Shown here: piece after piece, positions 22,941 to 33,031 of the stretch
How positions within the stretch are numbered: the first letter of the stretch is position 1
Layout of the letters: each line of letters begins with the position of its first letter
NCBI GenBank assembly: GCA_008828725.1
Contig: MEHQ01001173.1
Coordinates: forward strand, 343,470-407,469
Reading direction: 5' to 3'
Length of the DNA stretch: 64,000 nucleotides
Source of the DNA: Saccharina japonica
Taxonomy: Eukaryota; Sar; Phaeophyceae; Laminariales; Laminariaceae
The notes under the pieces: model-generated
Seen by the model: the letters and a program-made list of their open reading frames with translations, nothing else
Told to the model about the DNA's origin: nothing
The model's database searches: none
Translations under genes and position numbers: made by a program

Positions 22941-24290
22941 CCTTCCCCTCCCCCCTCCCTAACGTGGTGCTATGTAATTTTTGGGGAAGCACGTATTGAG
23001 CGCCCAAGTGGCGGAGGTGACTCTCTCAGGCGTGGGAACGGTGCCTTGTCTCGAAAGGGGTGCATGGTCAATGGTGAAATGACTGAGGCGAGCAACAAAT
23101 GAGTACCCCTGCCCTTTCATTAACGGCCTCCTCCTCGAAAGGGTTGCGTGGTCAATCGTTAAATAACTAAGGCAAGTAACAAATAAGCACGCCCTCCCGT
23201 CCAATCGCCCCCCGTCCTCCGCTTCAAAAGGGATGTAGGGTCAATGGTCAAATGTTTAAGACAAACCACCGACGAGTACAACCCCCCACCCCCCCCCAGC
23301 TTCTCCCCGGCCCATCAAAACCTTGTGTTCGTTTTGGCCTGCCTTTCTTTCCACGCCAGGTCCCCGGTGGTGAGGCGAGATGTCCGGATCTCAGACCATT
23401 CCTCCGCCATATAGGCCTGAATGTCCAGGGTAAATAGAACATGGGAACGCGGTGAACCCCCGTCATACTGGCACTCGACGTCTTCTGTTTCCTGTTCGCT
23501 TGCCTTAGAAACTCGCACGCCTCCGCCGAGCGTGTCACCTGTCATTGTTTTAATCGTCAAATAACTAAGGCAAGTAACAAATGAGCACGCCCTCCCGCCC
23601 AATCGCCCCCCGTCCTCCGCCTCAAAAGGGGTGTAGGGTCGATGTTCAAATTTCTAAGACAAACCACCGACGAGTACAACCCCTCCCCCTAGCTTCTCCC
23701 CGGCCCATCTGAACCTCATATTCGTTTTGGCCTGCCTTTCTTTCCACTCCAGGTTATCTTTCTATTCGTATCTATCATCTATCCACGCTTATCTATGTAT
23801 ATGCTACAGAAGTAGCCTTTCTTTCCACGCCAGGTCCCCGGTGGTGAGGCGAGATATCCGGATCTCAGACCGTTCCTCCGCCATATAGGCCTGAATTCCC
23901 AGGGTGGAGAGAACATGGGAACGCGGTGAACCCCCGGTCATACTGGTACTCGCCGTCTTCCGTTTCCTGTTTCCTTGCCTTAGAAACTCGCACGCCTCCG
24001 CCGAGCGTGTCACCTGTCATTTTGTTCAAGGAGAAAAAAATGACAGGTGACACGCTCGGCGGAGGCGTGCGAGTTTCTAAGGCGAGGGGAAAATAAGCGG
24101 AAGACGGTGAGTACCAGTGTGACCGGGGGTTCACCGCGTTCCCATGTTATCTTCGCCCTGGACGTTAAGGCCTATATGGTGGAGGAACGGTCTGAGATCT
24201 GGACATCGCGCCTTACTACCGCAGACCTTGGCGTCGAAAGAAAGGCAGCGCAAAACGAACGTAAGGTTTTGATGGCGGGGACAAAGTGAG
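22941..24290. repeat. Tail array, RP body and RP palindrome, clean copy
   Basis: Same order as 16476-17870: truncated LINE end, serial tails, RP body, more tails, then the RP palindrome (arms about 23812-24024 and 24040-24270). Here the palindrome is clean, whereas its counterpart at 17.3-17.9 kb is indel-rich. Confidence 0.78.
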
Positions 24291-24299
24291 GGGGCGGGG

Positions 24300-24842
24300 G
24301 GGCGGGGGGGGGGTGTACTCATTGTTGTGCACGGCCGTAGTCATATGCCATAGACCCTCGCATCCCTACAATTGCCGGGACGAAGCGCGTTGGGTTTCAC
24401 CAACCAGGCAGACATTGCTTGCACAAGCGTCGCAAAACCCGTGAGTATTGGCGGAGTCGCATGAGGGTGCAGCTTGCATCTCGCCTAAGAACCGCCTCTG
24501 AGGCGGACTTCGTATATGCGACGGACAGCTTAATGGTTAATTATATTCTGGTTGATGGCTACTTTCGGAGACAAGCAATGGCCGTTTTTACTATGTAACT
24601 GCTCGCCGCGACGGCACTTTACATATTAACACTACGTGATACGCTTATTCCCCTTTGTGCGGAACAAAGGTTCTCCACCCCGCACAATAATGATCTACTC
24701 GACGCCAGCTTTTGGTGACGCCCAAAACAAATACAAAAAAAAACCGCGCACCCTGGCTTGTCTAGTCCACGCAGCGAGCATGGGATGTTTTACAGCTTCG
24801 TTTGCAACGACGCCAACCCTAACAATAAATATATCATATATT
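24300..24842 (-). mobile_element. C-tailed SINE-like element, indel-rich copy
   Basis: Aligns along its length to 17977-18500 but with frequent single-base indels, for example in the segment around 24420-24620. The tail, CCGCCTCTGAGGCGG palindrome and AT-rich head are all recognisable. Confidence 0.7.
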
Positions 24843-24869
24843 ATATGAGCGGGTGCGGAGCGGGGGGGG

Positions 24870-25210
24870 GGGGGGGATTGTACTTGTTGGTTGGTTGTCT
24901 TAGAAATTTGACCATTGACCCTGCATCCCTTTTAAGACGGCGGACGGGCGGCGAGGGGGCGGGAGGGCGTGCTCTTTTGTTGCGTGCCTTAGTTATTTGA
25001 CGATTGACTACGCAACCTTTTCGAGACGGAGCAGGCGGGGGTGTACTCATGTCGCGCACGGCCGTAGTCGTATGACCATAGACCCTCGCATCCCTACAAT
25101 GCCGGGACGGAGCACGTTGGGTTTTCACCAACCAGGGGGGGTATTATTTTGTTGCTCGCCTTAAGTTATTTGACGATTGACCACGTGTCGCTTTTGAGAC
25201 GCAGGACGGG
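24870..25210 (-). repeat. Array of four minus-strand tails
   Basis: Successive tails: 'GTTGTCTTAGAAATTTGACC' (24890-24945), 'GCCTTAGTTATTTGACGATT' (24970-25025), a SINE-type tail with 'GCACGGCCGTAGTCGTATGA' (25037-25130), and 'GCTCGCCTTAAGTTATTTGA' (25140-25190), all as plus-strand complements. Each is followed on its 3' side by a C-rich stretch. Confidence 0.72.
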
Positions 25211-25579
25211 GGATGGGGTGGGTGGGCAGAAGAGCTTGTTTTCGTTTGGGTTTCCCGGCGCTTCGCCTTTTTTAAGTGAGTTATGTTTTTGTTGTTGTAA
25301 TCCTCAAGTGAACGGATAAACAATGGTTTTGAGCTCGATATTGATATCGGGTTTTATATTTGTATCGATCATGATAGAACTAGTGATACTTGATTGTTCT
25401 GGTATTGGTATCGATATTGAGACTCTTGATATTGGCATTCATTTTGACATCAAAATGACCTTCAGACTGATATATTCTTGTTCGTATTGTTCTTCGTATT
25501 AGCCTCGTTCACGTTCTCGTTCTTATTTGTTCTTGTATTTGTCTTTGTCTTTATCCCTGTCCCTAACCCTCCTCGCCAG
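25211..25579 (+). other. AT-rich, intron-like sequence ending in a 3' splice-site-like tract
   Basis: T-rich sequence with GATATTGATATCG-type short repeats ends in a long pyrimidine tract and 'CCCTCCTCGCCAG' at 25567-25579, directly before the kinesin-like exon. This looks like a genuine 3' splice site, which would mean the fragment was once part of a spliced gene. Confidence 0.4.
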
Positions 25580-25912
25580 ACGACTGGTGATCGTTTTGAT
25601 GAAGATGGGGCAATCAACCGCGCCCTGGCGGACTTGGGCACCGTCTTCCACAACCTCGCCAGAAAGGTCACCGCACCTGGGCCCTCCACTCGGAAGCTCA
25701 CCAAGGCACTCCGCGGTTACATCAGTCGGCACACCGAAACTACCCTGGTCGTGAGTGTCTCGCCTGGCCCTGCAGATTTCCGCCAAAGCTGGGAGATGCT
25801 GAGGTTTGGGCAGCTTGACCGAAAGGTTGAACTTAGCCCAGCAGGGAGCCGAGATAAGAGCGATAGCGGCGCCGCTCGCAAAACGGTCGACACCTCTGAC
25901 ACAGCCGGGCTT
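25580..25912 (+). pseudogene. Kinesin motor-domain fragment (left arm)
   Basis: The frame reads 'INRALADLGTVFHNLA', 'STRKLTKAL' and 'TTLVVSVSPGPADF', followed by 'LRFGQLDRKVEL'. Order and spacing match the last third of the kinesin motor: switch-II helix (INkSLsaLG), the SKLT block (loop 12), the core strand ending in SP, and the TLrFA helix. The Asn and Ser usual just before KLT are replaced. P-loop and switch regions are absent. It begins at an apparent 3' splice site and lacks a start codon. Kinesins move cargo along microtubules; this piece alone cannot. It forms one arm of an inverted repeat with the next entry. It could be an exon of a gene whose other exons lie elsewhere or have been lost. 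Confidence 0.6.
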
Positions 25913-26209
25913 TTTTTTAGCCGGGCTGTGTCAGAGGTGTCGACCCTTTTACGAGCGGTGCCGCTATCGCTCTTATCTCGGCTCCCTGCTGGGCTAAGTT
26001 CAACCTTTTGGTCAAGCTGCCCAAACCTCAGCGTCTCCCGGCTTTGGCGGAAATCTGCAGGGCCAGGCGAGACACTCACGACCAGGGTAGTTTCGGTGTG
26101 CCAACTGATGTAGCCGCAGAGTGCCTTGGTGAGCTTCCGAGTGGAGGACCCAGGTGCGGTGACCTTTCTGGCGAGGTTGTGGAAGACGGTGCCCAAATCC
26201 GTCAGGTCA
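25622..26209. repeat. Foldback with 290-bp arms around a T-tract
   Basis: The arms meet at 'GCCGGGCTTTTTTTTAGCC' near 25915 and extend to CTGGCGGACTTGGG on the left and CCCAAATCCGTCAG on the right. Arms differ at several percent of positions, which argues against a simple read-through hairpin artefact. Confidence 0.85.
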
Positions 26210-26229
26210 CGGTACTCGGCTGCTCCCAC
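25917..26229 (-). pseudogene. Kinesin motor-domain fragment (right arm)
   Basis: The opposite strand carries the same region from 'DLTDLGTVFHNLARK' to the TLRFG block and beyond. It differs from the left copy at roughly eight or more residues over about 98 codons (for example Arg to Cys, Arg to Trp, Met to Thr). Both arms stay open across the shared part. Sequence upstream of the shared part is unrelated to the left copy. No start codon within the shared block and no rest of the motor is present. Confidence 0.55.
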
Positions 26230-26640
26230 CGCGAAGGACGGGAAGATGGTGGAGGCGGGGCACTCGGTGGAGGGGGGAGAAAAGGCGCATAGGCGTCACG
26301 AGGAAGAGATGGCTGCCTCGACCGCGGAGCGTCAGGACGAGGGGGAAGTACTTGCCAAGGCGATCTCTGACGTCGGGCTTTGTCTTACTGTAGTTGTGTC
26401 GGGGATTCGTAGGTGGTGGTGGAGTGGGGGTGATGATAACTTATTCGTATGGTTTCGTTTTTTTCGGTGTGCATCGTTTGACGCTGCACTTGTTTTACGC
26501 GGGTGAGGCGGCTGCAGGGCAACGTTATTATTGTTGTTGCATGTGTGCAGCACCCCCCCGACAATAGCCGATAGTCTAATTGTCTATTCATAGTTTCCTT
26601 TTGCAATTGATTGTCTATTGTGGTTCTCAATTCCAATTAA
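26230..26640. other. No feature seen
   Basis: Purine-rich then AT-rich sequence. Open frames of 75-126 codons have no recognisable domain. Confidence 0.35.
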
Positions 26641-27350
26641 TTGAAACGCATTGAGCTCTATCGTACAGATGTTTTCGATTGATAGACACCCACCAGGTCC
26701 ATGTCCATTTAATTTATATTTATGTACACCCACCTGCAGTGATGGTCAAAGCTATTGGCGTTCATTGTTGTCCACGATACTCCTTCGTTGGTCCCGCAGT
26801 ATATTGCAATTTATCATCCCATTATATTGGAACCCTGATAACCTATTGCAGCGTATTGTCGGTGAGAATTGCCCCGGAAATTCCATATAATTGACATCCT
26901 CCAAAATCAGTTGTGCTGGCCATTACATTCAATAGACACCCTTGTAAATCAATGGTCCTGGCAATTCCATCTATTAGACATCCTTCTATCCGAGTGTGCT
27001 GACAATTATATTTGCTTGACATTCCTTCTAAGTAAATTGCGAGGGCAATTACATTTGTTTGACAGCCTCCGAAATGAATTGTCCCGGCAATCAGGCATTT
27101 CCATTTAATCGGCAATCTTATGTTGCCGGTCAATTTATTCCGGGCGCTGCAATTGGAATTTGACACATCAATGGATGCATGAGGATGTTATTTCTTGAAA
27201 TTTCAAAACCAAACGATGCATAAGGATGTCTAATGATTGGAATTGCCGGGGCGATTGATTCATGAGGCAGTCTATCAATTGGTATTAACCAGACTACTTG
27301 TTTCGGAGGATGCTCCTTGAATTGAATATCCCGGGCAATACAGTTGTCGG
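26640..27350. repeat. Diverged 42-bp minisatellite
   Basis: Units of about 42 bp follow 'TTGACATCCTCCAAAATCAG', a short variable part and 'GGCAATTACATT'. The clearest five units lie at 26890-27110 and more degenerate ones on both sides. Because the period is 14 codons, frames stay open on both strands: a 107-codon frame on the minus strand gives a 14-residue repeat with Gly-Cys-Leu/Gln and Ile-Ala positions. A coding origin is possible but not shown. Confidence 0.7.
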
Positions 27351-27876
27351 CGGGTTAATCAATAGGAAAGTGTTTTACATTCCCTTTTTGCTCAGGCCTT
27401 GGACAATAGACGTCGCAATAGACTTTTGCGCCTACAATATATGATACCCACCGGAAACTGTGCTACTTGAAATAAGGCGGACTCATTGTCAACATATTAG
27501 GGGTATTTCGCGCGTGTATCGCGTGTTGTTCGCTCTTTTTATTTCCCTTTTTGGTTCATCTGCACCGCTTTTCCGCGCCCGCCGGCCAGTAAACAGCCGC
27601 GATTCGTGACATACCTAAATATCGTGGTTTTGTGTTTAACGGGATGTAAACACGAAACGTTTCAGTCTCACGACCGTGACGTTTTGTTTTGTTAGTTACG
27701 AATAACCCTTGTCCGGTGCGACTCGTTTTCGCCTTTGTTTTGCGGGTATGTAGGTACAAAACTAAAGAATACGAAACTAAAAACGCCTATTATTGGTACT
27801 GCACGCGCTACTTTTCCACGTGTATACTCGTATACATCATGGGTGCAAGAGCTGAAAGACGCCAACACACACCTCA
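27351..27876. other. No feature seen
   Basis: No gene or repeat I can support; AT-rich with short overlapping open frames. Confidence 0.35.
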
Positions 27877-28397
27877 TCAAAGCATCGACGGCGATCGATC
27901 ACGCCTCACCCCACCCTCCCCCTCCCACCTAAGCTGCATTTCCGAATTGGCATTCGCTGCCTTTGCCTCAATGGCAGGAACGGGGCCCTTGTTTCTCCTC
28001 GAGGCCCTTTCGCTGCGGGCACTCTCCGCCGTCTCGATGGCGACACGACAACGAGATCGGGGCCCTTGTTTCTCCTCGAGGCCCTTTCGCTGCGGGCACT
28101 CTCCGCCGTCTCGATGGCGACACGACAACGAGAGTCGCCATCGAGACGGCGGAGAGTGCCCGCAGCGAAAGGGCCTCGAGGAGAAACAAGGGCCCCGTTC
28201 CTGCCATTGAGGCAACTCGTTGTCGTGTCGCCATCGAGACGGCGGACAGTGCCCGCAGCGAAAGGGCCTCGAGGAGAAACAAGGGCCCCTTTCCTGCCAT
28301 TGAGGCAAAGACGGCTGATGCCAAGTCGGAAATGCAGCTTAGGTGGGAGGGGGAGGGTGGGGTGGGGCGTGATCGATCGCCGTCGATGTTTTGGTGA
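27877..28397. mobile_element. Foldback element with duplicated core
   Basis: Terminal inverted repeats start 'CATCGACGGCGATCGATCAC' on the left and end with its complement on the right. Inside, a roughly 75-bp block ('GGGCCCTTGTTTCTCCTCGA' onward) occurs four times, two per orientation. The 140-codon frames crossing it are mirror images of one another and reflect the repeat, not a protein. No target duplication is clear. Confidence 0.8.
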
Positions 28398-29055
28398 TTA
28401 CTTGGGAACACCTTCTTGCATTTCTGGTTTGGTTGATAGATTGATTGATCGATCGGTGACTGGTCGGTTGGTTGATTGTTCGACTGTTGAGTTTACGACA
28501 TGAACGAGATTTTCAAAATAAATCAAGCACGTCAGCTGTGAGATCGAGGGTTTCGTCGAAACTCCTACTTGCAAGCTGCGTGGGATAACAGACTTACTTA
28601 CTGGTATATTTCTACTGAGATGGTCCCGTTCACCCATCCCTGGCCTCTCAGACCCCCCACTTTGACACCGCCTCATTCCATTAGTTTCCGGATCTCTCTT
28701 CGTTTTCTTCACTTGTGCCGCCGAGAGTTTTTTTCTTTTCTCGGTTTTGTGTTCGTCGTGCGTGTACCCAGTGTACGGCAACGCGGGCGAGCGTGGCGCC
28801 ATCGCAGGTATGGGCGGGCGCTGGCCAGTAGACGGGGGGTCGGAAGGAGCGCGGTCGTTGTTGTCGGGGCTAGGCGTGGCTTGTCCATCGAGGCACGAGG
28901 GAAGCATTGATGGGCTATGTCTGGCTTGGTGCCGCTGCGATCAATCCAGTATGTCCGAATTTATTAGTTCCCTTTTAATCTGTAAAAGAAGACCCAAGCG
29001 TTGCTCATTTCTCGAATACATATATTTACAGAGAGAGAGAGAGAGAGAGCTCCGT
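28398..29055. other. No feature seen; GA microsatellite at the end
   Basis: A 169-codon minus-strand frame (28398-28907) has no recognisable domain. A short (GA)n run lies at 29031-29049. Confidence 0.35.
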
Positions 29056-29462
29056 GATTGTCATCTTCTTGTATACTTCCGAGGGCAGTGTCAAGCAGGG
29101 GGGCTGCGATGACTCGATTTGAGATGTTTTATATCAGAGTTGTTCTGTTGTTATGCTCTAACAGAGTACACAACAGGGGGGCCGATGTTATCGGGCGGTA
29201 CGGTATCTATGTGAAGACGGGGTTATTGATTTTCCTTGAAGGTTTTACCAGCATACTCACGTTTGTTGATAAAATCTTTCAAACAAAATAAAAAACACGG
29301 TCTTCACATAGATACCGTAACGCCCGATAACATCGCCCCCCCTGTTGTGTACTCTCTAAGAGCACAGCAACAAAGCATGTAAAACATAGAACATCTAAAA
29401 TCGAATCATAGCAGCCCCCCTGCCTTGACACTCCCCTAGGAAGTATACAAGAAGACAATAAT
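29056..29462. mobile_element. Foldback MITE of about 405 bp
   Basis: Arms of about 165 bp begin 'ATTGTCATCTTCTTGTATAC' at the left and end with the complement at the right ('GTATACAAGAAGACAAT'), with an 80-bp spacer containing AAAATCTTTCAAACAAAATA. Inner blocks such as 'GTTATCGGGCGGTACGGTAT' match the opposite arm. Non-coding; superfamily unknown. Confidence 0.8.
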
Positions 29463-30270
29463 CCGCATATGGAATTCAAAAGTACTATAGGTATCAGTAA
29501 TTGGTTCCCCTGTACGCTGTGCGCAGTTAACCAATAGCCGAAGTATAATGCACGATTCATCAAGACTATCGGCATACTCTACTGGCATATTAACCTTATT
29601 CAACGTATGGGTACCTCCCAACACTTTCTCCATTTCCTTAAGAACTCCTGAAGTTACACCTTAATTCTCCAAGCACTTTCCAAAAGCATCCCATGCATAC
29701 CGAAAACTCCTACCAGTATTCCACAAAGCTAAATGCCCCAAAACCCTCCGAAAATCAAACAAACGAACAAACCAGTGAATTCAATCACAACAAGATCACC
29801 ACAGAGTCAAGGTCAAAGCGAAACGTCTCAGCGTGCAACGGTTTGACGATAAAGTTGACATGCTGCTCTGCCGATTGTACGTGTTAATCTTGAACTACAG
29901 GTTAGACACATGCTCCAGACATCTACGTCTTAGAATTAAACCATACACAGACACCAGCGCTAACTGCTCCACCAGAGACAGACCTCCGGTCAGCAGCCTT
30001 GCGTGCATAGTTCACATCCACGTATGATATAACCCCATATTGGACTCTACTATCTGCGATGGAAAGTCTTCGTCGTGTTACCGAGTACAGCTAATATCTC
30101 CCCCCTGCTCGGTAGACGACAAAGCATCCATCGCATGGTTGATAGTAGAATGCTGTGATATCAGAGTGTCTCCAAACCCCCTCAACCATAAACTCAACAC
30201 CAAACTCTCAAGTCCAAACCCACAAACCAGAACCATCAGTGGTCTATATTACGCACCCCTTGCGTGTTCC
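29463..30270. other. No feature seen
   Basis: A/C-rich sequence without a supportable gene. Open frames of about 65 codons only. Confidence 0.35.
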
Positions 30271-30282
30271 TTGTTAATTGTA

Positions 30283-30772
30283 AGGGCTTCGGGGCGGAAG
30301 GAGAAGTCGCCGCGAAAGCGTGCCCGGCAGTGCATGCCCGGTCTCCTTAGAGCACGCTTCGAGACCAAGTTGTCCAGGTGGACGTGCTTGAAGGAGAGGC
30401 TCGACGACGGCAGGGTTACCAAAAAAAGCCTCTGAGGAAGCGAGGCAGACCTGGGACAAAGGTTACCATGTCGACCTTGTGGCCTTCGACGTGGGTCTCC
30501 TCACAAAGGAACATTTTGTTGCCGAGCACACATACCTATCTGTCCAGAAGTTCAAGGGCGAAAGCATGTCGAGGTATTTGGACCTTCATGTCCTCCTCCT
30601 CACGGAGAAGAACACCAAGCTGGCCAGAACCGGCGCCCGGAGCGGGAATTCATGTGCTAATCGGGGCGACACCAGAGGTGCTGACGAAGGAGAGGAGGAC
30701 GAGGAGGACCAGGAGGCGGCGGAAGAGGAGGAGGAGGAGGATAAGGAGACGCGGACAAGAACGTGCTCCTGA
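30283..30772 (+). CDS. Hypothetical protein fragment with probable homopolymer frameshift
   Basis: A frame beginning with 'TWDKGYHVDLVAFDVGLL' continues about 100 codons to an acidic Glu/Asp-rich C-terminus ending at 30772. It has a more protein-like composition than its surroundings. Directly upstream, a Lys/Arg-rich frame runs up to a run of seven A (30420-30426) and stops just after it; a one-base change in that run would join the two. I do not recognise a family. There is no clear start or splice site. The GA-rich end merges into a tandem duplication carrying SINE tails, so the true 3' end may have been overwritten. Real gene, exon or chance are all possible. Confidence 0.3.
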
Positions 30773-31067
30773 AGATGAGGAGGACAAGAGCAGCGAGGGG
30801 GGGGGGGGTACTTCATTAGCATGCAAGGCCGTAGTCGTATGACCATAAACCCTCGCATCCCTACAATGCCGGGACGGAGCAGGTAAAGCAGAGCAGAGAG
30901 GAGGAGGAGGAGGATAAGGAGACGCGGACAAGAACGTGCTCCTGAAGATGAGGAGGACAAGAGCAGCGAGGGGGGGGGGGGTACTTCATTAGCATGCAAG
31001 GCCGTAGTCGTATGACCATAAACCCTCGCATCCCTACAATGCCGGGACGGAGCATGTCGGGTTTTCC
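30724..31067. repeat. 172-bp tandem duplication containing SINE tails
   Basis: A unit of GA-rich sequence, a G run and a minus-strand C-tailed SINE 3' end ('GCAAGGCCGTAGTCGTATGA') is repeated with equivalent bases 172 bp apart (30741 and 30913). The copies are essentially identical, so the duplication is recent or an assembly stutter. Confidence 0.8.
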
Positions 31068-31337
31068 CCGACCAGACAGACATTACTAGCACCAAGCGCG
31101 AAGCGCCGTGAGGTGTTGGGCGAGTCGCATGAAGGGTGAGCTGCATCCTACTAAGAACCGCTAGTGAGCCGAACTTTCATGTGGATGACAGCTTCAATGG
31201 GTTAATTAAACTTCTGGTGTGGCCACTTCCTGAGACAGCAATGGGAGCACTACGTAATTGCCTCGCGGATGCCTTACCATATACATAAGACGTGCTACGA
31301 TCATTCCCCTTGTGCGGAGCACAGGTTCTCCACCCCG
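30970..31337 (-). mobile_element. C-tailed SINE-like element, interrupted
   Basis: Contains the tail, central and CTAGTGAGCCGAAC (mutated palindrome) parts of the family up to 'GGTTCTCCACCCCGCA'. There the next foldback array begins; the AT-rich 5' head is missing. Confidence 0.75.
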
Positions 31338-31344
31338 CATCACC

Positions 31345-32760
31345 TGTCTTCACCGCATTGACAGGTGTCGGTTTTGGAGTCCTCTTGTACCCCTTCTCAC
31401 CCTCCTGAGCCCCGCCCCTGGTCTCCGACCGCTTTGTCAGCGTACCAAGTACTGTGCGCGTCCTGCCCTCCACTCTTGCCCCCTTCCCTTGGGCGTCGTT
31501 TTCCTTCTCTCCCTTCCCCGCCGCACTGACAGGTTTTGGGGGTTTTATGTGACAAATAAAACCCCCAAAACCTGTCAGTGCGGCGGGGAAGGGAGAAAAG
31601 GAAAACGATACCCAGGGGAAGGGGGCAAGATTGGAGGGAAGGACGCGCACAGTACTTGGTACGCTGACAAAGCAGTCGGCGAACAGGGGCGGGGCGCAGG
31701 AGGGGGTGAGAAGGGGTACAAAAGGACTCCAAATAACGACACCTAGCAATGCGGTGAAGACAGGGGAAGCGAAGGAGGGTACCCTGTCGTTACTGCATTG
31801 CTAGGTGTCGTTTTTGGGGTCCTCTTGTACCCCTTCTCACCCTCCTGGCCCCGCTGCCCTGGTCTCCGACTCCTTTGTCAGTCATCCAATGTACTCGTGC
31901 TGCGTCCTTGCCCTCCACTCTTTCCTCCTTCCCTGAGGGTCGTTCCTTCTCTCCCTTCTCCCGCCGCCTGACAGGTTTTGGGGGTCTATTGACAATAAAA
32001 ACCCCCAAAACCTGTCAGTGCGGCGGGGAAGGGAGAGGAGGAGAACGACCTCCAAGGGAAGGGGGAAAGAGTGGAGGGCAGGACGCGCACAGTACTTGGT
32101 ACGCTGACAAAGCGGTCGGAGACCAGGGGCGGGGCTCAGGAGGGTGAGAAGGGGTACAAGAGGACTCCAAAACCGACACCTGTCAATGCGGTGAAGACAG
32201 GGTGCGGCGTAGGAGAACCTGTCGTCACTTCCATTGCTAGGGTCGTTATTGGGGTCCTCTTGTATCCCTTCCCTACACTCTTTTCCCCTTCCCCTGGAGG
32301 TCGTCCTCCTCCTCTCCCTTCCCCGTCGCACTGACAGTTTTGGAACAAATGAGGCTCCAAAAACTGTCAAGTGCGGCGGGGAAGGGTAGAGGAGGACGAA
32401 ACGACTCCAGAGAAGGGGGGAAAGAGTGGAGAGCAGGACGAGCAACGTACTTGGTACACTGACAAAGGCAATCCGGAGAACAGGGCGCGGAGTGCACGGA
32501 GGGGGGGAGGGGGGTGACAAGGGCCTCGGGGTAGCAAGGAACAAAAAGACTCCACACCTGTCAAGTGCGCGGGGGAAAAGGAAGAGGAGGACGAACTCAT
32601 CAAGGAGGACTAAGGCGTGAAAAGGACGCGCACAGTACTTGGTACACTGGACAAAGCAGTTCGGCGACAACAGGGCGGGGCGCAGGAAGGGCGGGGGGGG
32701 GGGAGAAGGGGTAGCAAGGGACCCTAAAAACGAACCTAGCACGCGGCGAAGACAGGGGAA
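31345..32760. repeat. Tandem foldback array
   Basis: At least three inverted-repeat units lie in a row. Each has arms of up to 200 bp meeting at a motif like 'CTGACAGGTTTTGGGGGTTT' and its complement (axes near 31555, 31993 and 32349). Arm ends carry 'GACACCTGTCAATGCGGTGA'-like sequence that also pairs between neighbours. The units from 32225 on are increasingly degraded by indels. Long open frames across it are shadows of the repeat. Confidence 0.8.
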
Positions 32761-33031
32761 GCGAAGGAGGGGGGGACGATGATGAGGATCTCACGCTAGC
32801 TCATTCTCTAAGCCGGCCCTGTGTCTACACTTTAGTCAAAAGGTAAACGGTAGCACAAGTACTTAGGGCGGTGAGGGTAGATGTAGAGGCAGAGTGCGGG
32901 CACGGACGAATCATGTAGCATAGGAGGAGGAAGAAGGGGGGGAGCATGAGAGCGGAACCAACAACGGAGGAAATCGAAGACAGCAGTACGACAGATCGTA
33001 CCGTGGGAGGTTGCTGCAGTGAATTATTTTA

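Noticed and set aside
25478..26113. 211-codon frame through the kinesin foldback
   Set aside because: It reads through the palindrome centre and then codes the reverse complement of the arm; only the part up to about 25912 is meaningful.
31882..32742. 286-codon minus-strand frame, one of the longest in the window
   Set aside because: It spans several foldback arms and its peptide repeats itself in mirror-image frames; an artefact of inverted GC-rich repeats.
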